DNA of 64,000 nt from Bacillota bacterium (GTDB lineage Bacteria > Bacillota > SHA-98 > Ch115). The stretch is from assembly GCA_013178415.1 (NCBI GenBank), contig JABLXA010000012.1, positions 23,437-87,436 of the forward strand, written 5' to 3'. Below, one piece after another: positions 6,729 through 14,101 of the stretch (its first letter is position 1; each line of letters opens with the position of its first letter). The position numbers and the translations under genes were made by a program. The notes beneath the pieces were generated by a model that had not been told where the DNA came from, ran no database searches, and saw only the letters and a list, made by a program, of their open reading frames with translations.

Positions 6729-6954
6729 CCCTTGGGGAGGAGTCACATTTCAAGGCGCAACATATATGATCGGCCCGATACCGGGGATGAAACGAATTCA
6801 GCTATATCGCCAAGATGGATCAGCATTTACGGTGATAGCAGGGTTCCCCGACGAGAGGCAGGCTGCTGAATTCAGCCAATGGCTCATATCTTTAGCCGAG
6901 CAATTGAGCCGGCTCGGGCTGACTGAGATACCGGAACAGGAAGGTGGTGGCTAG
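6721..6954 (+). CDS. Hypothetical protein, 77 aa
   Basis: ATG 6721 follows GGCGGTGAGCAGG; an in-frame GTG at 6712 is less likely because it lies in the ribosome site. The product is a small mixed protein (GVTFQGATYMIGPIPGMKRI, AEFSQWLISLAEQLSRLGL). It overlaps the SPOUT-like gene by 8 bp and ends 2 bp before the radical SAM gene, so the three are coupled. Function unknown. Confidence 0.5.
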   Translation: MDSPWGGVTFQGATYMIGPIPGMKRIQLYRQDGSAFTVIAGFPDERQAAEFSQWLISLAEQLSRLGLTEIPEQEGGG

Positions 6955-6956
6955 GC

Positions 6957-7853
6957 ATGACCCAGCGCGTCGGGCTAATTCAGGTAGACGGAAAGTGGCC
7001 GAATTTGGCGCTCATGAAGTTATCAGCTTGGCACAAGGCGCATGGTGACAGCGTCGAATGGTTTAACGCCCTTGAGGGTAGCCGATATGATGTTATATAT
7101 GCCTCTAAGGTGTTCACCACCACACCGGACTTTCCGTATCTACCAGCCCACGTTTTCAAGGGTGGAACTGGTTATAACCTTGACGTGATTCTACCACTGG
7201 AGGCCGAACAATCCTTTCCCGATTATTCGCTCTATCCAAAATGTGATTTCGCTATCGGATTCACGACGCGGGGCTGTGTACGCCACTGTCCATTCTGCAT
7301 AGTGCCGCAGAAGGAGGGCCGCCTTCGGGTGGTCGGAGATCTCAAGTCCTTTTGGCATGGTCAGCGCAAGGTGATCCTTCTTGATAATAATCTGACGGCG
7401 GCGCCTTGGGAGCATTTCGAATGTGTGATGAGGCAGTTTATTGAGACAAAAGTGGCCGTCGATTTCTCGCAGGGCCTCGACGCACGATTAATCAATGACG
7501 AGCAGGCCGAGCTTCTCGCGAAGGTACGCCTCTGGAAGAGGATTCATTTCGCGTGGGACAAGATGAATGATGAGGCAGCGATCCGGCGGGGGATAGAGGT
7601 ATTGAAACGCCACATATCGCTGCATGATGTAATGTTCTATGTTCTCATTGGATTCGACACGGTATGGGAGGAGGATCTATACAGAGTAGAGACTCTTCGG
7701 GGCATGGGGGTGGACCCGTTCGTGATGCCATATAACCGGCGCGACCCCTACCAAAGGGCATTCGCGCGGTGGGTGAATCATAAAGCGGTGTTCAAGAGCG
7801 TGCCCTGGAATAGGTATCGTGATTCTCAATGGGGAAGGAGTGACCCTGCATGA
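6957..7853 (+). CDS. Radical SAM enzyme, phage-encoded
   Basis: A 298-residue protein with the radical SAM motif CVRHCPFC (CxxxCxxC, about residue 106-113), which binds the 4Fe-4S cluster that cleaves S-adenosylmethionine. ILLDNNLTA and the GIEVLKR/FYVLIGFDT segments fit the later strands of the barrel. The N-terminal 100 residues form a small alpha/beta domain resembling the pre-barrel part of B12-type family members, but no cobalamin motif is seen. Similar genes occur in Bacillota and their phages without assigned substrate. It overlaps the next gene by 4 bp. A role in nucleotide or RNA modification would fit its neighbours, but is inference. Confidence 0.75.
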   Translation: MTQRVGLIQVDGKWPNLALMKLSAWHKAHGDSVEWFNALEGSRYDVIYASKVFTTTPDFPYLPAHVFKGGTGYNLDVILPLEAEQSFPDYSLYPKCDFAIGFTTRGCVRHCPFCIVPQKEGRLRVVGDLKSFWHGQRKVILLDNNLTAAPWEHFECVMRQFIETKVAVDFSQGLDARLINDEQAELLAKVRLWKRIHFAWDKMNDEAAIRRGIEVLKRHISLHDVMFYVLIGFDTVWEEDLYRVETLRGMGVDPFVMPYNRRDPYQRAFARWVNHKAVFKSVPWNRYRDSQWGRSDPA

Positions 7854-8260
7854 CCCGCCGGCGTCGCAAAAAATTTTACTCTTTAATTCTGGCAATATTA
7901 ACCTGCATTGGAATCTACGTTAGCTGTATCCAGCCATATCCACCCCACCCTCCCCCGGGGGCTGGGGACTCCCCCCTGGCCCTGCGATTACTCGATGTAC
8001 GGGAGTGGCACTGGCCAACGCAGGAGTACGAGTGTGTCCCATATATCGTTCAATGGGACGATCACAGCATATGGACCATCGCGGCAAAGCTATATCCGGG
8101 TCAGCATACGGGCCGTATGGTGTGGGCTATTAGGCGGGCGAGCAAATTGGAGGGGCCGGACGGACCAGTAATCAGGCCAGGGCAGGTGCTTTGGATACCC
8201 GATCCGGCGTTATATGGGGTTGGACGAAAACAGAAGATGCAATTGGCGGTGGGGGAGTAA
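7850..8260 (+). CDS. Membrane-anchored LysM-like protein
   Basis: A 136-residue protein: basic N-terminus (MTRRRRKKF), one membrane segment (about residues 9-27, YSLILAILTCIGIYVSCI), proline-rich linker, then a LysM-like domain (YIVQWDDHSIWTIAAKLYPG, GRMVWAIRRASKL, IRPGQVLWIPDP). The cysteine inside the membrane segment could alternatively be a lipidation site. The domain probably binds cell-wall glycan outside the membrane. Starts at the ATGA overlap with the radical SAM gene. CRISPR spacer 3 in this window resembles the last 17 codons (PALYGVG... QLAV), differing by an in-frame 9-nt deletion and a few substitutions. Confidence 0.65.
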   Translation: MTRRRRKKFYSLILAILTCIGIYVSCIQPYPPHPPPGAGDSPLALRLLDVREWHWPTQEYECVPYIVQWDDHSIWTIAAKLYPGQHTGRMVWAIRRASKLEGPDGPVIRPGQVLWIPDPALYGVGRKQKMQLAVGE

Positions 8261-8266
8261 TAAGTA

Positions 8267-9151
8267 ATGTATACACGAGTGGAAAGCAGGTTTTGGCAAG
8301 ACGAAAAAATGCGTGCAGTTTCGGACGACGCGCGCTATCTGATGCTTTATTTCTTAACATCTCCCCATCGTAACATTATAGGTTTCTATTTTCTCCCTTT
8401 GCCTTATGCTTGCTTTGACTTGGGATGGGATGAGAAACGGTTCCATAAAGGGTTACAGGAACTGCTACAAACAGGGCGAGTTAAATATGACGCTGATGCT
8501 CATGTAGTGTTCATCCAAAATTACCTCAAGCACAATCCTTTGGAAAACCCAAATCAAGTTAAAAGCGCTATAGAGAAACTAGAAGAGATTCCGCAAACCC
8601 AGCTATTTCAAGATTTTCTAGCTGTTTTAGAACAATGTGAGAAACAGTTTGTGAAACCCTTGGTTGAACGGTTGCAGCAACGGTTACGTCAACCAGGAAC
8701 AGGTACAGGAACAGTAACAGGTACAGGAAGTACGTACGCGCCGCCTGGCGGCGCGCCTGAGCAACCTCCTAAAGATCCCCTTGAACAAGAGAAGCAACCG
8801 GGCGAGCAGCGAAAGCGGGCCAAGACCCCGGCGGATGATAAGCTCTTCGAGCAATTCTGGACAGCTTATCCAAAGAAACGTTCAAAGGGCCAAGCCGAAA
8901 AGGCGTGGGCCAAGCTCCAGCCGGACGAGCAGCTCGTGGAGACTATGTTGGCTGCCATTGAGCGGGCCAAGACATCCGAGGAGTGGCGCAAGGAGGGTGG
9001 GCGATATATCCCTTACCCTGCGACCTGGCTAAACGCCAAGGGGTGGGAGGATGATTATCGGCCATTGGAGGTGATAAACGGTGGACGAAGTCAAAAGCAT
9101 AGGGGATATCCTCAAGGCGAAGACGATTATTCAGACTTTGTCGTACGATGA
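8267..9151 (+). CDS. DnaD-type phage replication initiator
   Basis: A 294-residue protein. The N-terminal 110 residues (MYTRVESRFWQDEKMRAVSD, YLMLYFLTSPHRN, FIQNYLKHNP) form the winged-helix domain of phage replisome organisers. A low-complexity linker encodes GTGTGTVTGTGS (repeated ACAGG units at about 8,695-8,730). The C-terminal segment FWTAYPKKRSKGQAEKAW with a later YPATWLN is the tail that recruits the helicase loader in related proteins. It probably binds the phage origin, which may lie within its own coding sequence. It overlaps the helicase-loader gene by 71 bp. Confidence 0.8.
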   Translation: MYTRVESRFWQDEKMRAVSDDARYLMLYFLTSPHRNIIGFYFLPLPYACFDLGWDEKRFHKGLQELLQTGRVKYDADAHVVFIQNYLKHNPLENPNQVKSAIEKLEEIPQTQLFQDFLAVLEQCEKQFVKPLVERLQQRLRQPGTGTGTVTGTGSTYAPPGGAPEQPPKDPLEQEKQPGEQRKRAKTPADDKLFEQFWTAYPKKRSKGQAEKAWAKLQPDEQLVETMLAAIERAKTSEEWRKEGGRYIPYPATWLNAKGWEDDYRPLEVINGGRSQKHRGYPQGEDDYSDFVVR

Positions 9152-9914
9152 TCTGGAAGTCCATATTTGTGAAAAATGCGGGCGGGAAATTAAGCCTGTA
9201 AAAGTTATGTTTGAGCAGTTTGGGCATATTGTCTACCCCGCCTGCAAGTGCCGAATTGAGGAGTTGGAAAGGCTCAAAGAAGAATGCCAACAACGCAATA
9301 GGCGTCAACAGATTGAGAGGCTTTTTTCAACGAGCGATCTTGGACCTCGGTTCGGCGAGTGCACAATTGATAACTGGATCATGCGACCGGGGACAGAGAA
9401 AGCATATGAAATGGTTCGCAAATATATAGAGGCATGGCCTGAACAATTACATACGGGAGAAGGACTTGTGCTTTTCGGCCCTCCAGGGAATGGGAAGTCT
9501 CACCTAGCGGCAGCTTGCATAAATGCGGTTATAACGCGGGGATATCCCGCAGTCTTTCAGTCGGTGACTCAGTTGATGTACAGGATCAATGCAACCTATC
9601 GGGGAAATGAGAAAGAGAGTGAGTCAGAGATAATCAATAGCCTTATTGAAGCCGATTTGGTGGTCCTGGACGACATTGGCGCTGAAAAATGGACGGAGAA
9701 GGTTGAGGAGCGGTTATATAGCATCATAGATGGCCGTTATTGGTGGAAGAGGCCAATTATCATCACTGGAAACTTTAGGACTCCAAAGGAGTTAGAAACT
9801 CATATTGGAGAACGAGCATTTGATCGGATTGCTGAGACTAGCATCTTTGTTGCGAATATGGCCGCGAGCTATCGGAAGGAGCAAGCCCGGGCACGACTGA
9901 GGAGGGAAGCATAA
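9081..9914 (+). CDS. DnaC-type helicase loader (AAA+ ATPase)
   Basis: A 277-residue protein with an N-terminal zinc finger (CEKCG... CKC, residues 28-55), then an AAA+ domain: Walker A GPPGNGKSH, Walker B LVVLDDIG, and sensor 1 IIITGNF. It would load the replicative helicase at the phage origin with the DnaD-type partner encoded just upstream. The GTG 9081 start is supported by GGAGGTG seven bases before it, even though it overlaps the upstream gene in another frame. Confidence 0.85.
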   Translation: MDEVKSIGDILKAKTIIQTLSYDDLEVHICEKCGREIKPVKVMFEQFGHIVYPACKCRIEELERLKEECQQRNRRQQIERLFSTSDLGPRFGECTIDNWIMRPGTEKAYEMVRKYIEAWPEQLHTGEGLVLFGPPGNGKSHLAAACINAVITRGYPAVFQSVTQLMYRINATYRGNEKESESEIINSLIEADLVVLDDIGAEKWTEKVEERLYSIIDGRYWWKRPIIITGNFRTPKELETHIGERAFDRIAETSIFVANMAASYRKEQARARLRREA

Positions 9915-9916
9915 TC

Positions 9917-10072
9917 ATGACCAAAAGGGAGCTGCTTGAGCGGATTCGTCAAGGACTGATTGATTACAGGGTCTATGAAGATGATCTAGACATGATGGCA
10001 GAGTGTATAGTGCGGAGGATACTGAACGGGCACGAGGACGACGAGGAGATCAAGGTCGGGGGGACGGATTGA
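9917..10072 (+). CDS. Hypothetical protein, 51 aa
   Basis: A short ORF from ATG 9917 begins 2 bp after the helicase-loader stop (GAGGGAAGCATAATC as ribosome region). It is helical and acidic (MTKRELLERIRQGLIDYRVY, MMAECIVRRIL) and ends in GGTD. Its stop overlaps the next start (TGATG). The tight packing supports it as real; function unknown. Confidence 0.55.
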   Translation: MTKRELLERIRQGLIDYRVYEDDLDMMAECIVRRILNGHEDDEEIKVGGTD

Positions 10073-10293
10073 TGGTTGAGGTAAGACGGTGTGGTGAATG
10101 TAGCTATTTTGATTGGGATGATTATGATGACGATATTGATGGTAACGATGATTTAGGCAATTGCATGTGCCCAGAGGTTAAATTCAAAAGCGTTTGTCCG
10201 GATTGGTATGCTTGTGATTATTTTATCGAAGCAGATGAAGAAGATTGGCCAGAAGATTGGCTGGATGATTATGGGTATGGGGGAACGGATTGA
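10072..10293 (+). CDS. Cysteine-rich acidic phage protein, 73 aa
   Basis: ATG 10072 lies in a TGATG junction. RRCGECSYFDW, then GNCMCPEVKFKSVCPDW and YACDYF give six cysteines in a CxxC...CxC...C...C order that suggests zinc binding. The rest is very rich in Asp, Glu and Trp. It ends in GGTD, as does the previous gene. Such 'CGECxxF' proteins are common in phages; their role is unknown. Confidence 0.55.
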   Translation: MVEVRRCGECSYFDWDDYDDDIDGNDDLGNCMCPEVKFKSVCPDWYACDYFIEADEEDWPEDWLDDYGYGGTD

Positions 10294-10526
10294 TGAAGTG
10301 CTATGTTTGCGGCGCGGAGATGGTCAAGCGACTGAGGGATGTTGAATTGACATGGAAAGGCAAGGACAGATACGTTTTCCCCGACATCGAAGCGTGGGTG
10401 TGTCTGAAATGCGGGGAAGAAGTGTACGAGCCTGAAGATGCTCGTTACATGCTGAACGAGGCCAAAAGAAAGTCGGAGGGACGGACTGATGCGGAAACGT
10501 CTAGGTGCCATCGTGAAAAGAAATAG
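10293..10526 (+). CDS. YgiT/MqsA-type zinc-finger protein, N-terminal domain only
   Basis: A 77-residue protein with MKCYVCGAEM and WVCLKCGEEVYEPEDARYM, the two CxxC knuckles and following strand of the YgiT-type zinc finger found at the start of MqsA antitoxins. The C-terminal helix-turn-helix of full antitoxins is absent and no MqsR-like toxin is adjacent, so it is probably a stand-alone phage protein. ATG 10293 overlaps the previous stop. Its last 38 bp overlap the next gene. Confidence 0.65.
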   Translation: MKCYVCGAEMVKRLRDVELTWKGKDRYVFPDIEAWVCLKCGEEVYEPEDARYMLNEAKRKSEGRTDAETSRCHREKK

Positions 10527-10749
10527 AGTCCTAGACTATTTGGCGGACGGAGAATGGCATACGCTACCCAAGGGGCTGGCAGAGGTTGCGGGCCGCATGG
10601 CAAGTGAGGGGTTACTAGAGCGGAAGCAGGGTTATATCGCTAAGGGGAAGGGCTGCGGTATGCGTGTGCTGTTTCGGTTGCCGAAGGCGGGGAATGCAAA
10701 TGGCAATGTAGGAGGTGCGCGGAATGGGCAGAAGGCTGAGCTGGGATGA
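10489..10749 (+). CDS. Small basic protein, winged-helix-like
   Basis: An 86-residue protein from ATG 10489 with GGAGG eight bases upstream. VLDYLADGEWHTLPKGLAEV, then RMASEGLLERKQGYI and VLFRLP read like a small winged helix (helix, WHT turn, helix, wing). That fold would bind DNA. The tail is Gly/Asn-rich. Overlaps both neighbours. Function inferred only from shape. Confidence 0.45.
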   Translation: MRKRLGAIVKRNRVLDYLADGEWHTLPKGLAEVAGRMASEGLLERKQGYIAKGKGCGMRVLFRLPKAGNANGNVGGARNGQKAELG

Positions 10750-10954
10750 GATCAAGGCGGCGGCGTATCTCGTAGTGGCGTATATCGATCTTCTGGATCG
10801 GGGGCTGCCGCAGAGTGACTATCAGGCATGGAGGGCGAGAGGGGAACGGATATTTGCACCCCATGAACACCGTGAGCCTTGGCATGTGACGATCGGCGAG
10901 ATTATGCGGTCCAAAGGCGTGGACCTGGAGCGGATATTGGGGGTGGCGGCGTGA
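10724..10954 (+). CDS. Hypothetical protein, 76 aa
   Basis: ATG 10724 has GGAGGTG seven bases upstream. The product is helical (LSWDEIKAAAYLVVAYIDLL, VTIGEIMRSKGVDLERIL) with no known motif. Its stop overlaps the next start by 4 nt. It is part of a compressed row of small early genes. Confidence 0.5.
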   Translation: MGRRLSWDEIKAAAYLVVAYIDLLDRGLPQSDYQAWRARGERIFAPHEHREPWHVTIGEIMRSKGVDLERILGVAA

Positions 10955-11265
10955 TCCTTTTTAAGCCTGAGCATGTAGAGCCAATATTGGCAGGTCGAAA
11001 GACACAAACGCGGCGAGTGGGAAAGAAACGTTGGAACGTAGGATCAATACATCAGGCGCGGTTGAATTACTATGCGAAGCCGTTTGCACGCATTAAAATC
11101 CTCGCGGTCAGGCAGGAGCGGTTAGGGGATATCAGCGAGGAGGACGCAAGACGCGAGGGGTATGGGTCGGTAGAGGAGTATCGGAAAGTGTTTGAGCGGA
11201 TCTATGGGCGATGGGTGCCTGACGAGATGGTCTGGGCGATTGATTTTGAGGTGGTGGGATCGTGA
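10951..11265 (+). CDS. ASCH-domain protein
   Basis: A 104-residue protein. ILAGRKTQTRRVGKKRW near the start, then IKILAVRQERLGDISEEDAR, REGYGSVEEY and DEMVWAIDFEVV follow the ASCH beta-barrel pattern (G-x-K-T-x-T-R-R, 'I.ditEedA..EGy...'). ASCH proteins bind RNA or modified nucleosides; phage versions are common and mostly unassigned. The GTG 10951 start in the GTGA overlap is chosen because the domain begins immediately after it. Confidence 0.75.
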   Translation: MILFKPEHVEPILAGRKTQTRRVGKKRWNVGSIHQARLNYYAKPFARIKILAVRQERLGDISEEDARREGYGSVEEYRKVFERIYGRWVPDEMVWAIDFEVVGS

Positions 11266-11627
11266 AGTTGATGATCTCTTGTCCACATCCTAACTGCAAT
11301 AAAGTGATACCATTTGAGGGCGATTTCGTATTTGCTCTTGTCGTTAATTGTATATGCGGAGCCTGCAAATTGGCGCTCAAGAAAGACGATGACGGTTCTG
11401 TTTGGGTCGGCCTTGCTCTACCGGGGAATACCCCCATACGGAAAGGTGATTGGGTGATATTACAGCACACGATATTGAATATACACGGTCCCTCGACGCG
11501 GTACTACACAGCTGTTGAGATCGGATTTGGTGGGAAGAAACCAAAGGAAAAGAATGGAAGTCCTATATACATGGATCGGGTAATTGCTATAGTGAAGGAA
11601 TGGAGAAAATTGGAGGTGGCAGCATGA
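11262..11627 (+). CDS. Zinc-ribbon hypothetical protein, 121 aa
   Basis: GTG 11262 overlaps the ASCH gene stop by 4 nt. SCPHPNCNK and NCICGAC form a zinc ribbon in the first 40 residues. A beta-rich second half (VWVGLALPGNTPIRKGDWVI, YYTAVEIGFGG) ends in a helix. No enzyme motif. Ends inside the start of the next gene (4-nt overlap), so it is part of the same transcript. Confidence 0.5.
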   Translation: MKLMISCPHPNCNKVIPFEGDFVFALVVNCICGACKLALKKDDDGSVWVGLALPGNTPIRKGDWVILQHTILNIHGPSTRYYTAVEIGFGGKKPKEKNGSPIYMDRVIAIVKEWRKLEVAA

Positions 11628-11842
11628 AATTTTTCGCGAACGATTATGCAGTCGTTAACCTCGAGCAATCTCAATGCGGCGATTGTGTGCACATTAAGAT
11701 TTGCCCTTTTCTACGTGATGTTGACGATCTGCAGGACGTATTTGTGCGGCGCGAAGTGACTATCCAAAAGTGCGGGGCGTATATGAGTATAAGCCAAATC
11801 AAGGAGGCCAAGGATGATGCCAGGGAAGGCGCCACGGCGTAA
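11624..11842 (+). CDS. Cysteine-containing hypothetical protein, 72 aa
   Basis: ATG 11624 follows GGAGGTGGCAGC. The product has CGDCVHIKICPFL and a later KCGAYM, a CxxC...C...C set resembling other small phage zinc or cluster proteins. It overlaps the nuclease gene that follows by 29 bp. Function unknown. Confidence 0.45.
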   Translation: MKFFANDYAVVNLEQSQCGDCVHIKICPFLRDVDDLQDVFVRREVTIQKCGAYMSISQIKEAKDDAREGATA

Positions 11843-12116
11843 GGGATTTGGTGCAGAGCGCGAGCTCGCCCGGCTCCTTGGGGGCTCGAGAGTACCCCTG
11901 TCCGGTGCTGCCGGCGGAGACTATGCCGGGGACGTGGTGGTCCCCGGCCTTGGGACTGGAGAGGTAAAGCGCCGGCGGGACGGGTTCAAGCAGTTGTATC
12001 AGTGGCTAGAGGGGCGGGACTGGCTGGCAATTAGGGCTGATTATAAAGGCTGGCTGATCGTGTTGCCGATAGAGAAACTCGTCGAGCTGAAAAATCGGGG
12101 TAGACTGTCCTCTTAA
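11814..12116 (+). CDS. PD-(D/E)XK resolvase-like nuclease, 100 aa
   Basis: A 100-residue protein with GAERELARLLGG (catalytic E), GDYAGDVVVP (D) and GEVKRRR (E-x-K), the archaeal Hjc/phage resolvase order of the PD-(D/E)XK fold. A typical later helix (GFKQLYQWLEGRDWLAIR) and strand (GWLIVLP) follow. It probably cuts branched DNA made during recombination or replication. ATG 11814 has AAGGAGG at correct spacing. It is the last gene before a 196-bp gap. Confidence 0.75.
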   Translation: MMPGKAPRRKGFGAERELARLLGGSRVPLSGAAGGDYAGDVVVPGLGTGEVKRRRDGFKQLYQWLEGRDWLAIRADYKGWLIVLPIEKLVELKNRGRLSS

Positions 12117-12312
12117 AATGGGTCAAAATTGCACAGAAAGGGGTCTATTTTGAGAGATCGAATATGGGGTAGATAGATTTATGTATCGAAAAAAATCTCT
12201 TGTTATAGGGCAAGATAAATGCCGCAGAAAAAATATGGCCAGTTTAGATAGGGGGTAATATCCCCCGATACCCTGGGTGGTATAACACATATCAGGATTA
12301 GGAGGGTTTATT
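12117..12312. promoter_or_regulatory. 196-bp intergenic region with hairpins before thymidine kinase
   Basis: No ORF is supported here. It is AT-rich and contains GGGGG (12251-12255) with CCCCC (12262-12266) as a tight hairpin, followed by an ATACC...GGTAT inverted repeat. A promoter for the thymidine-kinase block is likely, but no clear -35/-10 pair can be defended. The hairpin could block or regulate ribosome access 45 nt before the start. Confidence 0.35.
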
Positions 12313-12927
12313 GTGGCCGGCAGGATAGAGCTTATCACGGGGCCGATGTTCGCGGGTAAGACGACAGAACTTTGCAGACGGTTGGATTGGCGGGAAAAGG
12401 AAGGATATAATGTTCCTTACATCAGAGTGCCTTCAATATTGACGCCTACAATAGTGTTTGAGGGTGGCAACATAATGGCGAAATCGCATGATGGCGAAAA
12501 GAGAATCGTTGTGCCCATCTGTGATCTAGAGGGAGAATTTATTGATTTAAAAGAGATTTATGGCACAAGTAAGGTTGCTGTAGGCATTGACGAGGTCCAG
12601 TTCTTCCCTCCCGAGGCCGTTCCCATCATCAAACGTGCCGCTCGTGAATGGGGCTGGACGGTGATTTGCGCGGGATTGGATTATGATTTCAAGCGATACG
12701 AATTTTCTACTACCTGGGAACTCCGGGAAATCGCGGACGTGCGCATTGATATGTTTGCCAGATGCGCTGTCTGCGGAGGACGGGCAGATGTGACCCAACG
12801 TTTACACCTCGATGGGACTCCTGCGCGGTGGGACGAGCCACAGATAGTACTCGACGACGGCAGCGTGCGATATGAGCCAAGGTGCTGGAGGTGCCATGTG
12901 GTGGCGCCTGCGGGAGGAGGTGATTAA
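12313..12927 (+). CDS. tdk: Thymidine kinase
   Basis: A 204-residue type II thymidine kinase (dT + ATP to dTMP + ADP). Walker A is GPMFAGKTT (residues 10-18), Walker B/lid strand VGIDEVQFF, and the lasso zinc site is formed by CAVCG and CWRC. Y/F and E positions of the thymidine pocket are in place (FSTTWEL, RLHLDG). GTG 12313 has AGGAGGG six bases upstream. The length is normal for the family. It raises dTTP supply during phage replication. It precedes a DUF1599-type nucleotide-metabolism gene. Confidence 0.9.
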   Translation: MAGRIELITGPMFAGKTTELCRRLDWREKEGYNVPYIRVPSILTPTIVFEGGNIMAKSHDGEKRIVVPICDLEGEFIDLKEIYGTSKVAVGIDEVQFFPPEAVPIIKRAAREWGWTVICAGLDYDFKRYEFSTTWELREIADVRIDMFARCAVCGGRADVTQRLHLDGTPARWDEPQIVLDDGSVRYEPRCWRCHVVAPAGGGD

Positions 12928-12928
12928 C

Positions 12929-13192
12929 ATGGGAGACTATGTAATTACTATCAAACTTGGTGGCGTTGGTCATTTGAGAAGGCAAATAGAGGCTATTCGG
13001 GACGGCCTAACGCTAATGGTTGAGAAGCTAGAAAAAGTTGAGACGACTTATTGCATGGACTGCGGGACGGAGCTGGAGTTCAAATCTCAGCTTGCCGATT
13101 CAAATGGGCGGATGGAGACAATGAAGTGGTGTCCAAACTGCGATCAAGTATGCAGGTTTAGAGATACGCAAAAGGTCGGAGAAAAGGTTTAG
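12929..13192 (+). CDS. Zinc-ribbon hypothetical protein, 87 aa
   Basis: ATG 12929 has GGAGGTGAT upstream. A coiled N-terminal part (LRRQIEAIRDGLTLMVEKLE) is followed by YCMDCGTELEF and KWCPNCDQVC, two CxxC pairs that make a zinc ribbon. Starts 1 bp after the thymidine kinase stop. Function unknown; could be a protein or nucleic-acid adaptor. Confidence 0.55.
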   Translation: MGDYVITIKLGGVGHLRRQIEAIRDGLTLMVEKLEKVETTYCMDCGTELEFKSQLADSNGRMETMKWCPNCDQVCRFRDTQKVGEKV

Positions 13193-13234
13193 GTGCTGGA
13201 GGTGCTATAAGGTTGATTATGGGGAGGCGAAGGG

Positions 13235-13729
13235 ATGAGCGGATTAACAAAATGTCCGGTGTGCGGAATTGGAGAGTTTTTTGAAAAATTGCCTAGTGGA
13301 TCCTATCATTGTGTGCATTGCCACAGATATTTCAGATTCGACGGTGTAGAATTTGGACCCCCAGCGGCTGATTTAGAAAATCCCGCAGGCCCCGACAGCG
13401 TGGCGGCGGATCAGGGCCATGCGGTGAAGGCCCCTGCAACATTCGAGGATGCTTTCGATGCTATTATAGCCGAATTGCGGGAACTTATGATCAAGAAGCA
13501 ACGAGATTACGGACACGAGAATATCACGGCATTCGGGGAGTTCGGCGTGCTAGTCAGGCTCAATGACAAGGTGGCGCGGCTAAGGAATCTGCTAAGCAAG
13601 GACAAGGAGCCGCAGAATGAGAGTATTGAGGACTCCTGGTGGGACATCGCAAACTATGCGATTATAGCGCAAATGCTGCGGCGGGGGATATTCACGTTAC
13701 CGCTGAGTGAGGATATACAGGCAAGCTAG
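13235..13729 (+). CDS. Zinc ribbon fused to DUF1599 (nucleotide-modification-associated) domain
   Basis: A 164-residue protein. Residues 7-30 form a zinc ribbon (CPVCG... CVHCH). Residues about 75-155 match the DUF1599/Nmad1 helical domain: LMIKKQRDYGHENITAFGEF, VRLNDKVARLRNLL, SWWDIANYAIIAQMLRRG. This domain resembles MazG-type nucleotide pyrophosphatase folds and occurs with phage nucleotide-metabolism genes; a hydrolase activity is likely but unproven. Lies two genes after thymidine kinase, which fits. Confidence 0.7.
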   Translation: MSGLTKCPVCGIGEFFEKLPSGSYHCVHCHRYFRFDGVEFGPPAADLENPAGPDSVAADQGHAVKAPATFEDAFDAIIAELRELMIKKQRDYGHENITAFGEFGVLVRLNDKVARLRNLLSKDKEPQNESIEDSWWDIANYAIIAQMLRRGIFTLPLSEDIQAS

Positions 13730-13800
13730 GGTGGAGGCAGGGCCGGCGCCCGTTACCGTTCGCCGCGTGGTACGATTAAAAGAACAGGAGAATTCTGGAT

Positions 13801-13829
13801 TTGCGCAGTCTGGGAAATAATGCTATGAT
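13801..13829 (+). promoter_or_regulatory. Candidate promoter for the YezD-like gene
   Basis: TTGCGC (13801-13806) and TATGAT (13824-13829) are 17 nt apart. Transcription would start near 13,836, just ahead of the ribosome site (AAGGGGG) for TTG 13846. The earlier in-frame ATG at 13825 lies inside the -10 box, which argues against it as the start. Confidence 0.5.
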
Positions 13830-13845
13830 TAAGGGGGTGTCCCAG

Positions 13846-14016
13846 TTGGAGCAAAAACAAAAGGTCATAGTCGTCGAGGTAACGGAGCGGGAAAAGATTT
13901 TGCTTGACTACCTCCGGGAAACGAAATATGGCGACATCACAATAACCATGCGGGACGGACAACCCCGAAGGATTTTGGAAGTCAGACGAAGTATAGACTT
14001 GGAAAAAGCGCAATAA
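13846..14016 (+). CDS. YezD-like (DUF2292) small protein
   Basis: A 56-residue protein. EREKILLDYLRETKYGDITI, then DGQPRRILEVRRSIDL match the YezD/DUF2292 pattern ('I..yi..IkYGsvtliIqdGkvvqIe...k.R'). The family is small and of unknown function, often near sulfur or stress genes in hosts. TTG 13846 is chosen over ATG 13825 because AAGGGGG lies nine bases upstream and the length then equals the family norm. It has its own promoter and a terminator-like hairpin after it, so it may be an independent cassette. Confidence 0.6.
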   Translation: MEQKQKVIVVEVTEREKILLDYLRETKYGDITITMRDGQPRRILEVRRSIDLEKAQ

Positions 14017-14047
14017 TGAAATAGCGATATCCCAGAGCGAAGAACGC

Positions 14048-14083
14048 GCGGGAGTTGCTCGAGAGAGTGGCTCCCGCTTTCGC
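14048..14083 (+). terminator. Terminator-like hairpin
   Basis: GCGGGAG (14048-14054) pairs with CTCCCGC (14071-14077), followed by TTTCGCTTT. It ends the YezD-like cassette. Confidence 0.55.
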
Positions 14084-14101
14084 TTTATCGGGGGTGACAG
14101 G

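Noticed and set aside
10293..10749. YgiT-type gene plus next gene considered as a toxin-antitoxin pair
   Set aside because: The antitoxin DNA-binding domain is missing and the neighbour has no toxin-like fold or motif, so there is no case for an MqsRA system.
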